Shown here piece by piece: positions 1 to 8,751 of a stretch of 64,000 nucleotides of DNA. Source of the DNA: Flavivirga eckloniae (lineage in GTDB: Bacteria > Bacteroidota > Bacteroidia > Flavobacteriales > Flavobacteriaceae); contig NZ_CP025791.1 of NCBI RefSeq assembly GCF_002886045.1, positions 4,727,001-4,791,000 of the forward strand, written 5' to 3'. The translations under genes were made by a program, and so were the position numbers. Positions within the stretch are counted from its first letter, which is position 1. Each line of letters opens with the position of its first letter. The notes under the pieces are model-generated. The model ran no database searches, had not been told where the DNA came from, and saw only the letters and a list, made by a program, of their open reading frames with translations.

Positions 1-1799
1 TTGGTGCTAACATGAACGGCTGTGTTTAATGTAGCTGTGTCGTTTGCCAGACCAACAAAAGGCGCTGATCCTATTTTTATATTATGGTCTTTATATTTTG
101 CTTCAATACCTTTTCCTAAAAACTCTTCATAAGTATCTAAAGTATGAATATCGTGCTTGTCTAAGATATTATAAAGTGATCTGCTTAACGGGTGATTAGA
201 TCCTCGTAATGTGCTCTTTAATAAGTTTTCTTCGGCTAAAGAAAGTGTTGTGCCTTCATAATTTATTGAAGTTTCTTTGTTAGCAGTTATGGTGCCAGTT
301 TTATCAAAGATGACCGTATTTATTTTAGCCAACTGCTCAATAACGCTGGCGTTTTTTAAATAGAACTTTTTCTTTCCTAAAATACGTAATATGTTTCCGA
401 AAGTAAAAGGAGCAGACAAAGCAATAGCGCAGGGGCATGCAATAATTAGTACAGAGGTAAAAACATTTAATGCTTTACTTGAATCTGTTAACAACCAAAA
501 AGAGGTAGCCAATAGTGCTATTACTAAAATGGTAACCGTGAAACGTTTACTAATACTATTGGTAATGTTTGTAAATGATAATTCTTTGTCTTTTTTAAAA
601 ACATCGTTGCTCCAAAGCTGTGTTAAATAACTTTGTTCTACCGATTTTAATACATCTACTTCTATGCTGCCGTCTAATTGTTTTCCTCCTGCAAAAAGTT
701 TATCTCCTGATTGTTTTGATACTATTTTAGATTCGCCTGTTACAAAACTATAATCAATGCGAGCCCTTCCTTTTATTAAAATACAGTCCACAGGAATAAG
801 CTCTTCATTTCTAATGAGTAATCGATTGCCTTTTTCGATGTCGTATACCTGTATAGGTTCTTCTGTTCCTTCGTTTGTTATTTTTGTGATGCCTATAGGG
901 AAATACGATTTGTAATCACGTTCAAAAGATAAAAACGTATATGTTTTTTGTTGAAAAAATTTCCCTAGTAATAGAAAGAATATAAGTCCTGTTAAACTAT
1001 CGAAAAAGCCGGAACCGGCATCAAAAATTATTTCTGTAGAACTTCTTATAAACAAGACTAAAACTCCTAAAGCGATAGGAACATCTATGTTTAAGATTTT
1101 AGACCGAAGCCCTTTAAAGGCAGAAATAAAATAATCTTGTGCAGAATAAAGCACTACAGGCAGAGAAAAGAAAAACATAAGCCATCTAAATAAATGTTTG
1201 TACTTTTCTATCCAAAACCCATCTACTTGAAAGTATTCTGGAAATGATAAAAACATAACATTTCCGAAGGCAAAACCAGCAATTCCCAGCTTGTATATTA
1301 AAGAACGGTCAATGTGTTTTTTGCCAACGGTATAATCGTCTAGACTTATAAAAGGTTCGTAACCAATACTACTCAATAAAGTTACCAGATTCTTTAGTGT
1401 AAGGGATTCACTGTTATAGGTAACCCGCACATTTTTTTTGCCAAAATTAACAATGGATGAGTTAACCGATGGATTTAATTTGTTTAAATTTTCAAGAATC
1501 CAGATGCACGAACTACAATGTATATGCGGAATGTACAAGGTAACGATTTGTGTATCGTCATTATTAAATTCCAGCAGTTGTTCAACAATTTTAATATTAT
1601 CTAAAAAGTTGTATTTACCCTCTATATCCTTAGGAGTTGCACCGGGTGCTTGTTGTAAATCGTAATAACAGGTTAAATCGTTTACAGAAAAAATTTCGTA
1701 AACAGTTTTACAACCATTACAACAAAATGATTTATCATCAAATGTAATTGTAGAGGACGTTGCATCTAACCCACAATGAAAACATGTGTTGTTGTCCAT
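1..1799 (-). CDS. ccoI: Copper-type heavy-metal P-type ATPase (CcoI/FixI-like), partial
   Basis: I translated this from the minus strand. It starts at ATG 1799 and runs off the left edge, so about 600 codons are present and the C terminus is missing. Visible in order: a Cys-rich N terminus (C6, C9, C26, C27, C30); a heavy-metal-associated domain with HCSSC (C95, C98); membrane helices; the TGES actuator loop near residue 355; the CPC transport motif (C455-P-C457); the phosphorylation motif DKTGT (D499); and an HP motif (NHPLSRS). CPC with this N terminus is typical of the inner-membrane copper pumps that supply cbb3 oxidase. It is divergent from the Fnr-like gene, as in many Flavobacteria where ccoS and ccoNOP follow; those genes would lie outside this window. 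The promoter carries an Fnr-like palindrome (see 1859-1870). A general copper exporter is the alternative. Confidence 0.88.
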   Translation of the reverse strand, partial: MDNNTCFHCGLDATSSTITFDDKSFCCNGCKTVYEIFSVNDLTCYYDLQQAPGATPKDIEGKYNFLDNIKIVEQLLEFNNDDTQIVTLYIPHIHCSSCIWILENLNKLNPSVNSSIVNFGKKNVRVTYNSESLTLKNLVTLLSSIGYEPFISLDDYTVGKKHIDRSLIYKLGIAGFAFGNVMFLSFPEYFQVDGFWIEKYKHLFRWLMFFFSLPVVLYSAQDYFISAFKGLRSKILNIDVPIALGVLVLFIRSSTEIIFDAGSGFFDSLTGLIFFLLLGKFFQQKTYTFLSFERDYKSYFPIGITKITNEGTEEPIQVYDIEKGNRLLIRNEELIPVDCILIKGRARIDYSFVTGESKIVSKQSGDKLFAGGKQLDGSIEVDVLKSVEQSYLTQLWSNDVFKKDKELSFTNITNSISKRFTVTILVIALLATSFWLLTDSSKALNVFTSVLIIACPCAIALSAPFTFGNILRILGKKKFYLKNASVIEQLAKINTVIFDKTGTITANKETSINYEGTTLSLAEENLLKSTLRGSNHPLSRSLYNILDKHDIHTLDTYEEFLGKGIEAKYKDHNIKIGSAPFVGLANDTATLNTAVHVST

Positions 1800-1827
1800 T
1801 CCTATTTTTGCTCATTTATACCTAGTA

Positions 1828-1835
1828 CAAAGGTT
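1828..1835 (-). promoter_or_regulatory. -7 box of the ccoI promoter
   Basis: On the minus strand this reads AACCTTTG, which matches five of the six defined positions of the Bacteroidota -7 consensus TAnnTTTG. Its centre is exactly 33 bp from the centre of the palindrome at 1859-1870. The start codon is about 30 bp downstream. Confidence 0.5.
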
Positions 1836-1858
1836 ATAAGTTAATGGCTATTTTAATA

Positions 1859-1870
1859 TGATAATTGTCA
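1859..1870. promoter_or_regulatory. Fnr/Crp-type operator between ccoI and the Fnr-like gene
   Basis: TGATAATTGTCA is a TGA-N6-TCA palindrome with one imperfect pair. It differs in one base from the perfect TGACAATTGTCA upstream of pflB. Its spacing to the ccoI -7 box fits class II activation (centre near -41). For the regulator gene on the plus strand it would lie close to or over the promoter, so autoregulation is possible. That the Fnr-like protein binds here is inference. Confidence 0.6.
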
Positions 1871-1908
1871 TGTTTTCTTTATTTTTACATCATGAGCAAT
1901 TAAATATT

Positions 1909-2586
1909 ATGGGTAAGTGTGAATCTTGTATTATAAAGCAGTTCAATTCTCTTAAATCTCTGACTAAGGATGAGTTGGTAAGAATTTCAAACTGCAAAAC
2001 ATCGTATACAATAAAAAAAGGAACGGTTATTTTTGAAGAGGGAGATGCTGTAAATGGCGTTTATTGTGTTAAGGATGGTATCTGTAAGCTGTCTAAATTA
2101 AGTGAAAACGGTAAAGATCAAATTGTAAAAATGGTTGTTAAGGGCCAATTACTAGGTCAGCGTTCTCTGGTTAGCGACGAAAATTCCAATTTACAAGCTA
2201 CAGCTTTAAACGATATGGAAGTCTGTTTTATTCCTAAACATGAAATCATGGCCGATCTTCAAAAGAATCCTAAGTTTTCCTTTGATGTATTAAAGGATAT
2301 GGCTCATGATTTAAGAGAAGCGGACGATATTATTGTTAACATGGCTCAGAAATCTGTTAGACAACGTTTGGCTGAGGCATTAATTTATATACATGATAGT
2401 TTTGGAGTTAATCCAGATGGTACACTTAGTGTATTGTTGTCTCGAGAAGATTTTGCTAATATCGTTGGTACGGCAACAGAGTCTGCCATAAGAGTTTTAT
2501 CCCAATTTAAAAAGGAAGGACTCATTTCTACTATTGGAAAACAAATTAAGATAGAAAATAAAGAAGGATTGAAACGAATTGAATAA
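1909..2586 (+). CDS. Crp/Fnr family transcriptional regulator (Fnr-like oxygen or redox sensor)
   Basis: A 225-residue regulator. I chose ATG 1909 rather than the in-frame ATG at 1858, because MGKCESC is the usual family start and the extra 17 residues overlap the operator. Residues about 20-130 form the cyclic-nucleotide-type beta-roll (KKGTVIFEEGD, GQLLGQRSL). Residues about 150-215 are the Crp winged helix, with recognition region SREDFANIVGTATESAIRVL. Several cysteines could hold an Fe-S cluster: C4 and C7 (CxxC), C30, and further ones in the roll. It diverges from ccoI with the shared palindrome in between, which supports control of the cbb3 assembly genes and of itself. Whether it senses oxygen through Fe-S is inferred. 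Confidence 0.9.
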   Translation: MGKCESCIIKQFNSLKSLTKDELVRISNCKTSYTIKKGTVIFEEGDAVNGVYCVKDGICKLSKLSENGKDQIVKMVVKGQLLGQRSLVSDENSNLQATALNDMEVCFIPKHEIMADLQKNPKFSFDVLKDMAHDLREADDIIVNMAQKSVRQRLAEALIYIHDSFGVNPDGTLSVLLSREDFANIVGTATESAIRVLSQFKKEGLISTIGKQIKIENKEGLKRIE

Positions 2587-2733
2587 CTATAGAATTATAA
2601 GTTGAATTCGTTATTTGCAATCCTTTTATGTTATACTTCAATATGAAATTTAAACATCTGTGTTTGAGTTTTCTTTTACTCTAGTATATTTTATCAGAAC
2701 AGGTATTATTTAAAAACAAGAGTAAGTTGTATT

Positions 2734-2766
2734 AAAAAAAGCCCCATATAGAGGCTCTCTTTTTAG
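2734..2766 (-). terminator. Rho-independent terminator of the DUF6520 gene
   Basis: On the minus strand the stem AGCCTC/GGGGCT encloses a short loop and is followed by a run of seven T. It starts about 10 bp after the stop codon of the small gene at 2776. Confidence 0.6.
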
Positions 2767-2775
2767 TTTTTATAA

Positions 2776-3081
2776 TTAATTAGGCGTGTATTTATATAAG
2801 AGAATATTACACTTCCCTACGTGTTGATCTAATAATTTCTCTTTTTTACCTGCAATTGTAACTGTACAAATCTCAAAATTTGGAGGAATTGCATTTTGAC
2901 AGGAAACATTAATAAAGGCTGTACCGCACTTACCCGGTTGAGCTGCGTTTTGAATCCACCCTTCTGTAATTTTGCCAACATGTTCTGCATCGTTTTCAGC
3001 TGGAGCAAAAGCAACTGAAGTAGTGATAGCTAACATTAAAGTAAATACTGGTAAAACGATTTTAAAAATTTTAAAATTCAT
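2776..3081 (-). CDS. Small exported protein, DUF6520-like
   Basis: 101 residues with a clear signal peptide (KIVLPVFTLMLAITTSVAFA). The mature part holds four cysteines (KCGTAF, SCQNAI, EICTV, KCNIL), probably two disulfides in the periplasm. The layout, an FKxxLPxxxxMLAI leader followed by a short Cys-containing tail, is that of the DUF6520 family, which is abundant in Flavobacteriaceae and often found in several copies. Function is unknown. It stands alone with its own terminator. An overlapping 61-codon frame on the same strand is a shadow. Confidence 0.75.
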   Translation of the reverse strand: MNFKIFKIVLPVFTLMLAITTSVAFAPAENDAEHVGKITEGWIQNAAQPGKCGTAFINVSCQNAIPPNFEICTVTIAGKKEKLLDQHVGKCNILLYKYTPN

Positions 3082-3447
3082 AACATATATATTAAAAAAT
3101 TAACGACCTACTCTTTTCTACAGGTTTTCGGTCTTAGCCCTGACAGAAGTATCATTATAGGATACTGTTTTTTTAATTTTTTAGTATTGCCTTTGAGGTA
3201 TTATAGTAGAAAAGGGGATTTCTTTACACGACATTTCTAATAAATTGATTACTAAATACCGTATAAAGTTGCAATATAAAACTTACCTCTAAAGGATAAA
3301 TATTTGCTTAATAAGGATCTTAAGAGAAGTAGTTTTTAAAAAGTACCAATAAGTCATATTGTATATGACTAAAAAAGAGGATGAATTCTTTTGATTTTAA
3401 TTTAGAATTCACCCTCTTTAAATTGTTTCTATGTAGGTAAGAGATCG
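3082..3447. other. Intergenic region without a recognised gene
   Basis: 366 bp between two minus-strand genes. It holds the peptidase-operon terminator (3371-3420) and presumably the promoter of the DUF6520 gene, for which I could not find a clean TAnnTTTG box. No other coding potential or repeat was seen. Confidence 0.6.
3371..3420 (-). terminator. Strong terminator of the S9 peptidase operon
   Basis: The arms AAAGAGGGTGAATTCT and AGAATTCATCCTCTTT pair almost perfectly around an AT-rich loop of about 14 nt. A run of T follows on the minus strand. It lies directly after the S9 peptidase stop codon. Confidence 0.85.
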
Positions 3448-5397
3448 TTACTGTTTTGCCGTTTCAGCTTCAATTTCTTTTACAGGAATTTCACCATCTA
3501 TAGGTGCGTTTTCCTTTTTAAGATAAGTATCTAAAAACTTAAGAATACTGCTATAAGCTTTAATCTGGTTTTCTTTTTTCACAAAACCATGACCTTCATC
3601 TTCAAATAAAACGTATTCTACAGGTACTCCATTTTTACGAACTCCAGCAACGATTTCGTCTGATTCTACCTGTAAAACCCGAGGATCCTTAGCACCTTGT
3701 AAAACGATTAAAGGTTTGGTTACCTTATCGGTGTGGAATAAAGGCGATATTTTATGTAGTCTTATAGAGTCTGCTGTATGCGGATTTCCTAATTCTTTGT
3801 AAAGCGCATCTTTAAATGATTCCCACCATGGTGGAATACTTTTAAGTGTGCGTATCCAGTTTGTTACACCATATATATTAACCCCAACGGCAAATTCTTC
3901 TGGAGTATAGGTTAACGCAGCCATAGTCATGTATCCACCGTAAGACCCGCCCATAATACCAATTTTGCTAGCATCAATTTCGGGTTGTAAGGCTAACCAT
4001 TTTTTACCTTCTACGCAATCTTGTAGGTCTTTTTCGCCATGGTTTAAATCATCCATTTGAAAAAATGTTTTACCATAACCACTGCTTCCACGGTTATTTA
4101 CGGCTAGTATGGCATAACCATGATTAACCAGATATTGTACTAGAGATCTAAAGTTTTGTCTGCTTTGCCCTCCAGGTCCACCATGTACTAAAACCAAAGC
4201 TGGTACTTTATTTTTTACTGAAGCCTGATGCGGTAAATAATAAATAGAAGGAATTTCTACACCGTCAAAAGATTTATATCTAATTACTTTGGCAGTTACT
4301 AAGTGCTCTGCATCTATATCTTTATTAAGTACATCGGTTAATTGATGTTGCTCCTTGGTCGCAAGATTGTAAGTGAATAAATTCGATGGACTATTAGAAC
4401 CTCCAACATACATGCGCATCATGGTTTCGTCTCTGGAAAAACCAACACTGGTAATGCTTCCATTTTTAAAATCTGGGAGTTCTATATTTTTACCAGAAGC
4501 CATATCCAATATTTCTATAACGTTTTTGGCATCTTCGTTTATATAACTAACCATGTACTTCTCGTTATGGGTAAAGTAAATACCAGTTATATCCCAAGAT
4601 TTTTCTAAAACCTTTTGCCTTTCGCCGGTAGTGGCATTGTACTTCATAACATACGAGAATTCTGCGCCATCATCTGTAGTGTAATAAAGCGTTTCGTTGT
4701 TTAAAGAAAAATCCTGAGCAAAATTACTGCTTTGGTTTTCGTTAATTTTTGTGAGCGATTTATCAGTTCTGTTGTAAATAAAAATATCGCTGTCGTTTGT
4801 ATTTATGGTTTTACTTAAAGCCAAAAGATTCTTGTCGCTGGAAATAGCATTAAGATTATAGCCTTCATCGTTTTGATAAATTAATTTAGAAGTCATATCC
4901 TCAATGTTCATTTCGTAAACATCCATAAAGCGCTTATCTCTTTTATTAGAACTATACGTAAAGCTTTTTCCATCGTGAGACCAGCCATTAAAGGATGCTC
5001 TTGCGCCTTCATCTGGTGTTAGTTCGGAGATCGAACCATCGGTATCTCGCATGTATAAATGAAAGATTTCATCACCATTTCCATCTGCTCTATATAACAT
5101 ACGTTCGTCGTTTGGAAAGTAAGAAATAGCAAAAACCGATGATGAGTCTGAAGCCGTAATAGGCGTAAAATCACCACCAGATGTAGGAACGGTGTACATA
5201 TTATAAATTCCAGATCGATTGCTCGATATCAATAATTTTGATTTGTCTGGAGAAAAACTCCCTCCACCTACAGCTTCATTATCCATGAACTGTTCAATTG
5301 TGTACTCTTTTAAATTAAGAGCAACTTCTTCTGTTTTGTTTTCTTTTTTACAAGAAACAAACAAAACCAGAAGCACTAAGGTTACCAGTTTATTCAT
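3448..5397 (-). CDS. S9 family prolyl oligopeptidase lipoprotein (acylaminoacyl-peptidase type)
   Basis: 649 residues. The N terminus MNKLVTLVLLVLFVSC is a lipoprotein signal with Cys16 as the lipidated residue. Residues about 35-370 look like a beta-propeller (repeated SPDKSKLL, SHDGKSFTYSSNK, SRDETMMRM blades). The C-terminal alpha/beta-hydrolase domain carries the full triad: Ser485 in GGSYGG, Asp571 in GAKDP, His603 in DEGHGF. The HGGPGG oxyanion motif is also visible. Its start is 2 bp from the stop of the BNR-repeat gene upstream, so both are one transcript. It probably trims peptides outside the cytoplasm as part of protein scavenging. Confidence 0.93.
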   Translation of the reverse strand: MNKLVTLVLLVLFVSCKKENKTEEVALNLKEYTIEQFMDNEAVGGGSFSPDKSKLLISSNRSGIYNMYTVPTSGGDFTPITASDSSSVFAISYFPNDERMLYRADGNGDEIFHLYMRDTDGSISELTPDEGARASFNGWSHDGKSFTYSSNKRDKRFMDVYEMNIEDMTSKLIYQNDEGYNLNAISSDKNLLALSKTINTNDSDIFIYNRTDKSLTKINENQSSNFAQDFSLNNETLYYTTDDGAEFSYVMKYNATTGERQKVLEKSWDITGIYFTHNEKYMVSYINEDAKNVIEILDMASGKNIELPDFKNGSITSVGFSRDETMMRMYVGGSNSPSNLFTYNLATKEQHQLTDVLNKDIDAEHLVTAKVIRYKSFDGVEIPSIYYLPHQASVKNKVPALVLVHGGPGGQSRQNFRSLVQYLVNHGYAILAVNNRGSSGYGKTFFQMDDLNHGEKDLQDCVEGKKWLALQPEIDASKIGIMGGSYGGYMTMAALTYTPEEFAVGVNIYGVTNWIRTLKSIPPWWESFKDALYKELGNPHTADSIRLHKISPLFHTDKVTKPLIVLQGAKDPRVLQVESDEIVAGVRKNGVPVEYVLFEDEGHGFVKKENQIKAYSSILKFLDTYLKKENAPIDGEIPVKEIEAETAKQ

Positions 5398-5399
5398 AT

Positions 5400-8300
5400 C
5401 TAATTGGTTTTAAATGATTTCACTTCTTTAAATGGGGATAGCTTTATATTTTCCACCAAATTCTTGTAGGTTTTCCAATCGTCGTTAAAAAAAGCATTTG
5501 TTTTTTCAATTCCGTTTCTTAAAGCTTTTTCAGCATGTTTAAGTAATGTGGTTTCTGTTGTAGTCAACCCATTTTGCCTAGAACTTACGTAATTATCTAC
5601 TACATTTATACGTTGATTAATATTCACCCCAGGATCGCGCGTTATACCTTGTCTTTTATCTTCTTTTCCTAAAAACAGATTAATAATGTCGTCAATCTTT
5701 TTAGTAATATCCTTTGATGCTTTTATTTGATCTTTATATAACTCTTTATCCAGTTTTTTTAAACCGGATTGATATTTTTTAACAGTTTGTTTACTTTCAA
5801 CGAGTTGTTTAACAGCGTCTGCCATAACCTGCTTCATATGTTCAATGTTTTTTGAGGCATTGTATACTTCGTTAATTGAAGCCTCAGATTTGTTCAAACG
5901 AGGATCGTTTTTAACGGTAATCGTTTGTTTTGAGGTTTGATCTCCAAAATGCAACACTATGTTATATGTTCCGGGTTTTACTCTAACACCTCCGGGTTCT
6001 GTTTTTACGTTACTTATTTTTCGCGATGCCCAGTCTGGCCCCTTTTCATTCATATACCAGGTCCACTTATGAATACCAGTTTTTTTAGGCGCTTTTTGTT
6101 TCAATGTTCTTATTAAACGGTCTTTATCATAAATTTTCATAGTTAAAGAATCCCATTTAACCTGAACTTCTGTATTTAGCGAAGTCGAAGTAGGCTCCTG
6201 ATCTTCATCTATTGTCTCATTGGTATTATCGTCATCGTCTTTCTTATCTTCATCAGACGACTCCTTTTTGTCTATAGTTACATAATACGATATTTGAGCT
6301 CCATATTTTCTGTTTTCACCATGGTATATAGCATCAGCTCCAAAGCGAGTTCCCGTTGGTTGTTGATAAGCAGCCATGTAAGCTGTTGGAGGTTGGAATA
6401 ACTCTAATTTTTTATTAATTATTTCCTGATTCTTGGCAATGGCTCGTAACGGACGAATATCATCTAAAACCCATGCAGCGCGACCAAAAGTTCCAATAAC
6501 CAAATCGTGCTCACGTGGATGAATAACCAAGTCTTTTACAGGAACCGTTGGAAAGCCTTCAGTAGTCCATTTTGTCCATTTGTTTCCTGCATCTAAAGAG
6601 AGGTATAAACCATCGTCTGTTCCTAAAAATAATAGGTTAGGGTTCTCAATATCTTCAACTATAGATAATGTATAACTTTTTACGTCGTTAGCATCAACTA
6701 TGCGTTGCCATGTTTTGCCATAGTTTTTAGTGCGGTAAGCATAGGGCGTATAGTTAAAGCGTCTGTAATCGTTAGCAATTAAAAGCGCTTCACCTTTGTT
6801 TTTATTAGAAGCCTTTATTTGGGCAATCCAACTTCCAGAAGGAAGCCCTTTAATATTTTTAGTAACTTCAGTATAAGTTTGTCCGCCGTTTTGGGTAAAA
6901 TGTAAACGACCATCGTCTGTACCAATCCAGAGCATGTCCTTTTCGAGCGGTGAAGGTTCTATAACTAAAATGGTACAGTGGTTTTCGGCACCAGTTGCAT
7001 CCATCGTTAATCCGCCACTTTCACTTTGTTTTTGCTTTTCAGGATCATTGGTTGTTAAATCTTCGGAGATAATCTCCCATGTTAAGCCTTTGTCTGTAGA
7101 TTTGTGAACAAATTGACTGCCAAAATAAATTGTACTGGAGTCAAAAGGATCTATGTTTATGGCCGAGTTCCAATTGAATCGGAGTTTTACATCGGCATCG
7201 GGATGTATTGGTCTTACGATGTAATTATTTCCGGTTTCGGAATCGTATCTGCTCACGTAGCCTTGTTGACTCATAGACCAACCAAAACGGGAATCTTCTT
7301 TGTCTGGAACAACATCAAAACCATCACCAAAACTTATTTCCTGCCAGTAAGAGTTTCTAATACCTTGCGAACGCCAAACATAAGCAGGACCTTTCCATGA
7401 ACCATTGTCTTGCATGCCTCCGTACACATTATACGGAATATCGTTATCTACATTTATATGATAAAATTGCGCAACAGGTAGATTGCCTATAAAGCGCCAT
7501 GTTTTACCTCCATCTTTCGTAATATTTAATCCGCCATCGTTACCGTCTATCATAAAATCACCATTGTTGGGATGTATCCACCAGGCATGGTGGTCGGGAT
7601 GCACACCGTTATTGGCTCCATATGCAGGCATGAGCTGTGAAAAGTTTTTTCCGCCATCTTCACTAACATTTACATAGGTATAAATAGAATAGACACGGTT
7701 TTCATTTTGTGGGTCTACATAAATTTCAGAGTAGTAAAAAGGACGATTTCCAATATCGTTTTTATCGTTTATTTTTTTCCATTTAAAACCACCGTCCTCA
7801 CTTTTGTATAAGGCATTTTTCTTGGCTTCAATAAGGGCATAGATTGTATTGGGTTTGTTTGCAGCAATAGCGATACCTATACGTCCTAAATTTCCTTTTG
7901 GTAAGCCATCTTCATCGGTTAACTTTTTCCATGTTTCTCCTCCGTCATGGGTAATATGTAATCCAGAGCCTTCACCACCAGAATTAAAAAACCAAGGCTC
8001 TCTTTTGTGTTCCCACATGGCAGCAATAAGTTTATTGGGGTTTGTAGGATCCATAACCAAATCGGCAGCTCCGGTTTTGTTATTGGCAAATAGAATTTTC
8101 TTCCAATTTTTTCCACCATCGATGGTTTTATATACACCGCGCTCTGGGTGTTCTCCCCAAGGCGAACCTATAGCAGCAACATAAATGATATTCGGATTCG
8201 TTGGATCGATAATAACACGATGTATGTGCCGTGTTTTTTCCAAGCCCATTAATGTCCAGTTTCTACCGCCATCTAACGACTTGTATATGCCATAGCCGCC

Positions 8301-8642
8301 ATTTAAGCTGTTTCTCGGGTTTCCTTCACCGGTTCCTGCCCAAATAACACTTGGGTTTGATTGTTGAATAGCGACAGCACCAATAGAGGCTGTTACTTCT
8401 TTGTTAAAAATTGGGTGCCATTTAATACCCCCAGAAGTCGATTTCCATAATCCCCCCGAAGCGGTTCCAACATACATGATATCTGGATTAGAATGTACAA
8501 CATCTATGGCTGTAACACGACCAGACATACCGCCAGGACCAATGTTTCGTGGTTGCATGTTCTTTAATAAGTCCATTGAAAATTCTTGGGAAAATACAGA
8601 AATTGATGCCAATAGCATCAATAGGTAGAGTGTGCGTTTCAT
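5400..8642 (-). CDS. Secreted sortilin/VPS10-like BNR-repeat protein
   Basis: 1080 residues with a signal peptide (MKRTLYLLMLLASISVFSQ). Residues about 30-720 hold repeated Asp-box/BNR blades (SxDGGxxW patterns such as KSLDGGRNWT, KTIDGGKNWK, KSEDGGFKWK, THDGGETWK, TKDGGKTWR) forming a ten-bladed VPS10-like propeller. An acidic linker rich in D, E and K follows near residue 790. The C-terminal third is a beta domain and a helical, Lys-rich tail. The family is often annotated as glycosyl hydrolase because of the Asp boxes, but no sialidase active site was seen, so enzymatic activity is not supported. It is co-transcribed with the S9 peptidase (2-bp gap); a role in binding or presenting substrates is inference. 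Confidence 0.88.
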   Translation of the reverse strand: MKRTLYLLMLLASISVFSQEFSMDLLKNMQPRNIGPGGMSGRVTAIDVVHSNPDIMYVGTASGGLWKSTSGGIKWHPIFNKEVTASIGAVAIQQSNPSVIWAGTGEGNPRNSLNGGYGIYKSLDGGRNWTLMGLEKTRHIHRVIIDPTNPNIIYVAAIGSPWGEHPERGVYKTIDGGKNWKKILFANNKTGAADLVMDPTNPNKLIAAMWEHKREPWFFNSGGEGSGLHITHDGGETWKKLTDEDGLPKGNLGRIGIAIAANKPNTIYALIEAKKNALYKSEDGGFKWKKINDKNDIGNRPFYYSEIYVDPQNENRVYSIYTYVNVSEDGGKNFSQLMPAYGANNGVHPDHHAWWIHPNNGDFMIDGNDGGLNITKDGGKTWRFIGNLPVAQFYHINVDNDIPYNVYGGMQDNGSWKGPAYVWRSQGIRNSYWQEISFGDGFDVVPDKEDSRFGWSMSQQGYVSRYDSETGNNYIVRPIHPDADVKLRFNWNSAINIDPFDSSTIYFGSQFVHKSTDKGLTWEIISEDLTTNDPEKQKQSESGGLTMDATGAENHCTILVIEPSPLEKDMLWIGTDDGRLHFTQNGGQTYTEVTKNIKGLPSGSWIAQIKASNKNKGEALLIANDYRRFNYTPYAYRTKNYGKTWQRIVDANDVKSYTLSIVEDIENPNLLFLGTDDGLYLSLDAGNKWTKWTTEGFPTVPVKDLVIHPREHDLVIGTFGRAAWVLDDIRPLRAIAKNQEIINKKLELFQPPTAYMAAYQQPTGTRFGADAIYHGENRKYGAQISYYVTIDKKESSDEDKKDDDDNTNETIDEDQEPTSTSLNTEVQVKWDSLTMKIYDKDRLIRTLKQKAPKKTGIHKWTWYMNEKGPDWASRKISNVKTEPGGVRVKPGTYNIVLHFGDQTSKQTITVKNDPRLNKSEASINEVYNASKNIEHMKQVMADAVKQLVESKQTVKKYQSGLKKLDKELYKDQIKASKDITKKIDDIINLFLGKEDKRQGITRDPGVNINQRINVVDNYVSSRQNGLTTTETTLLKHAEKALRNGIEKTNAFFNDDWKTYKNLVENIKLSPFKEVKSFKTN

Positions 8643-8751
8643 TTATTTATTCGATTAGTCGGAATAAAGATAACAAAAACTTAGCGCGAGATTCTTAATG
8701 AGATGTTAATGCTTTTATGTAATGAAAAAAATGTGGTATTTTTATACAGCT

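Noticed and set aside
1858-1908. N-terminal extension of the Fnr-like protein from ATG 1858
   Set aside because: It would translate through the operator palindrome, and the conserved protein begins at MGKCESC.
7104-8628. Several plus-strand frames opposite the BNR-repeat gene
   Set aside because: They are shadows of the long minus-strand gene and have no independent features.
5400-8642. Sialidase or other glycosidase function for the BNR-repeat protein
   Set aside because: Asp boxes alone do not show activity; no sialidase Arg triad or FRIP motif was seen, and the layout fits VPS10/sortilin-type propellers.
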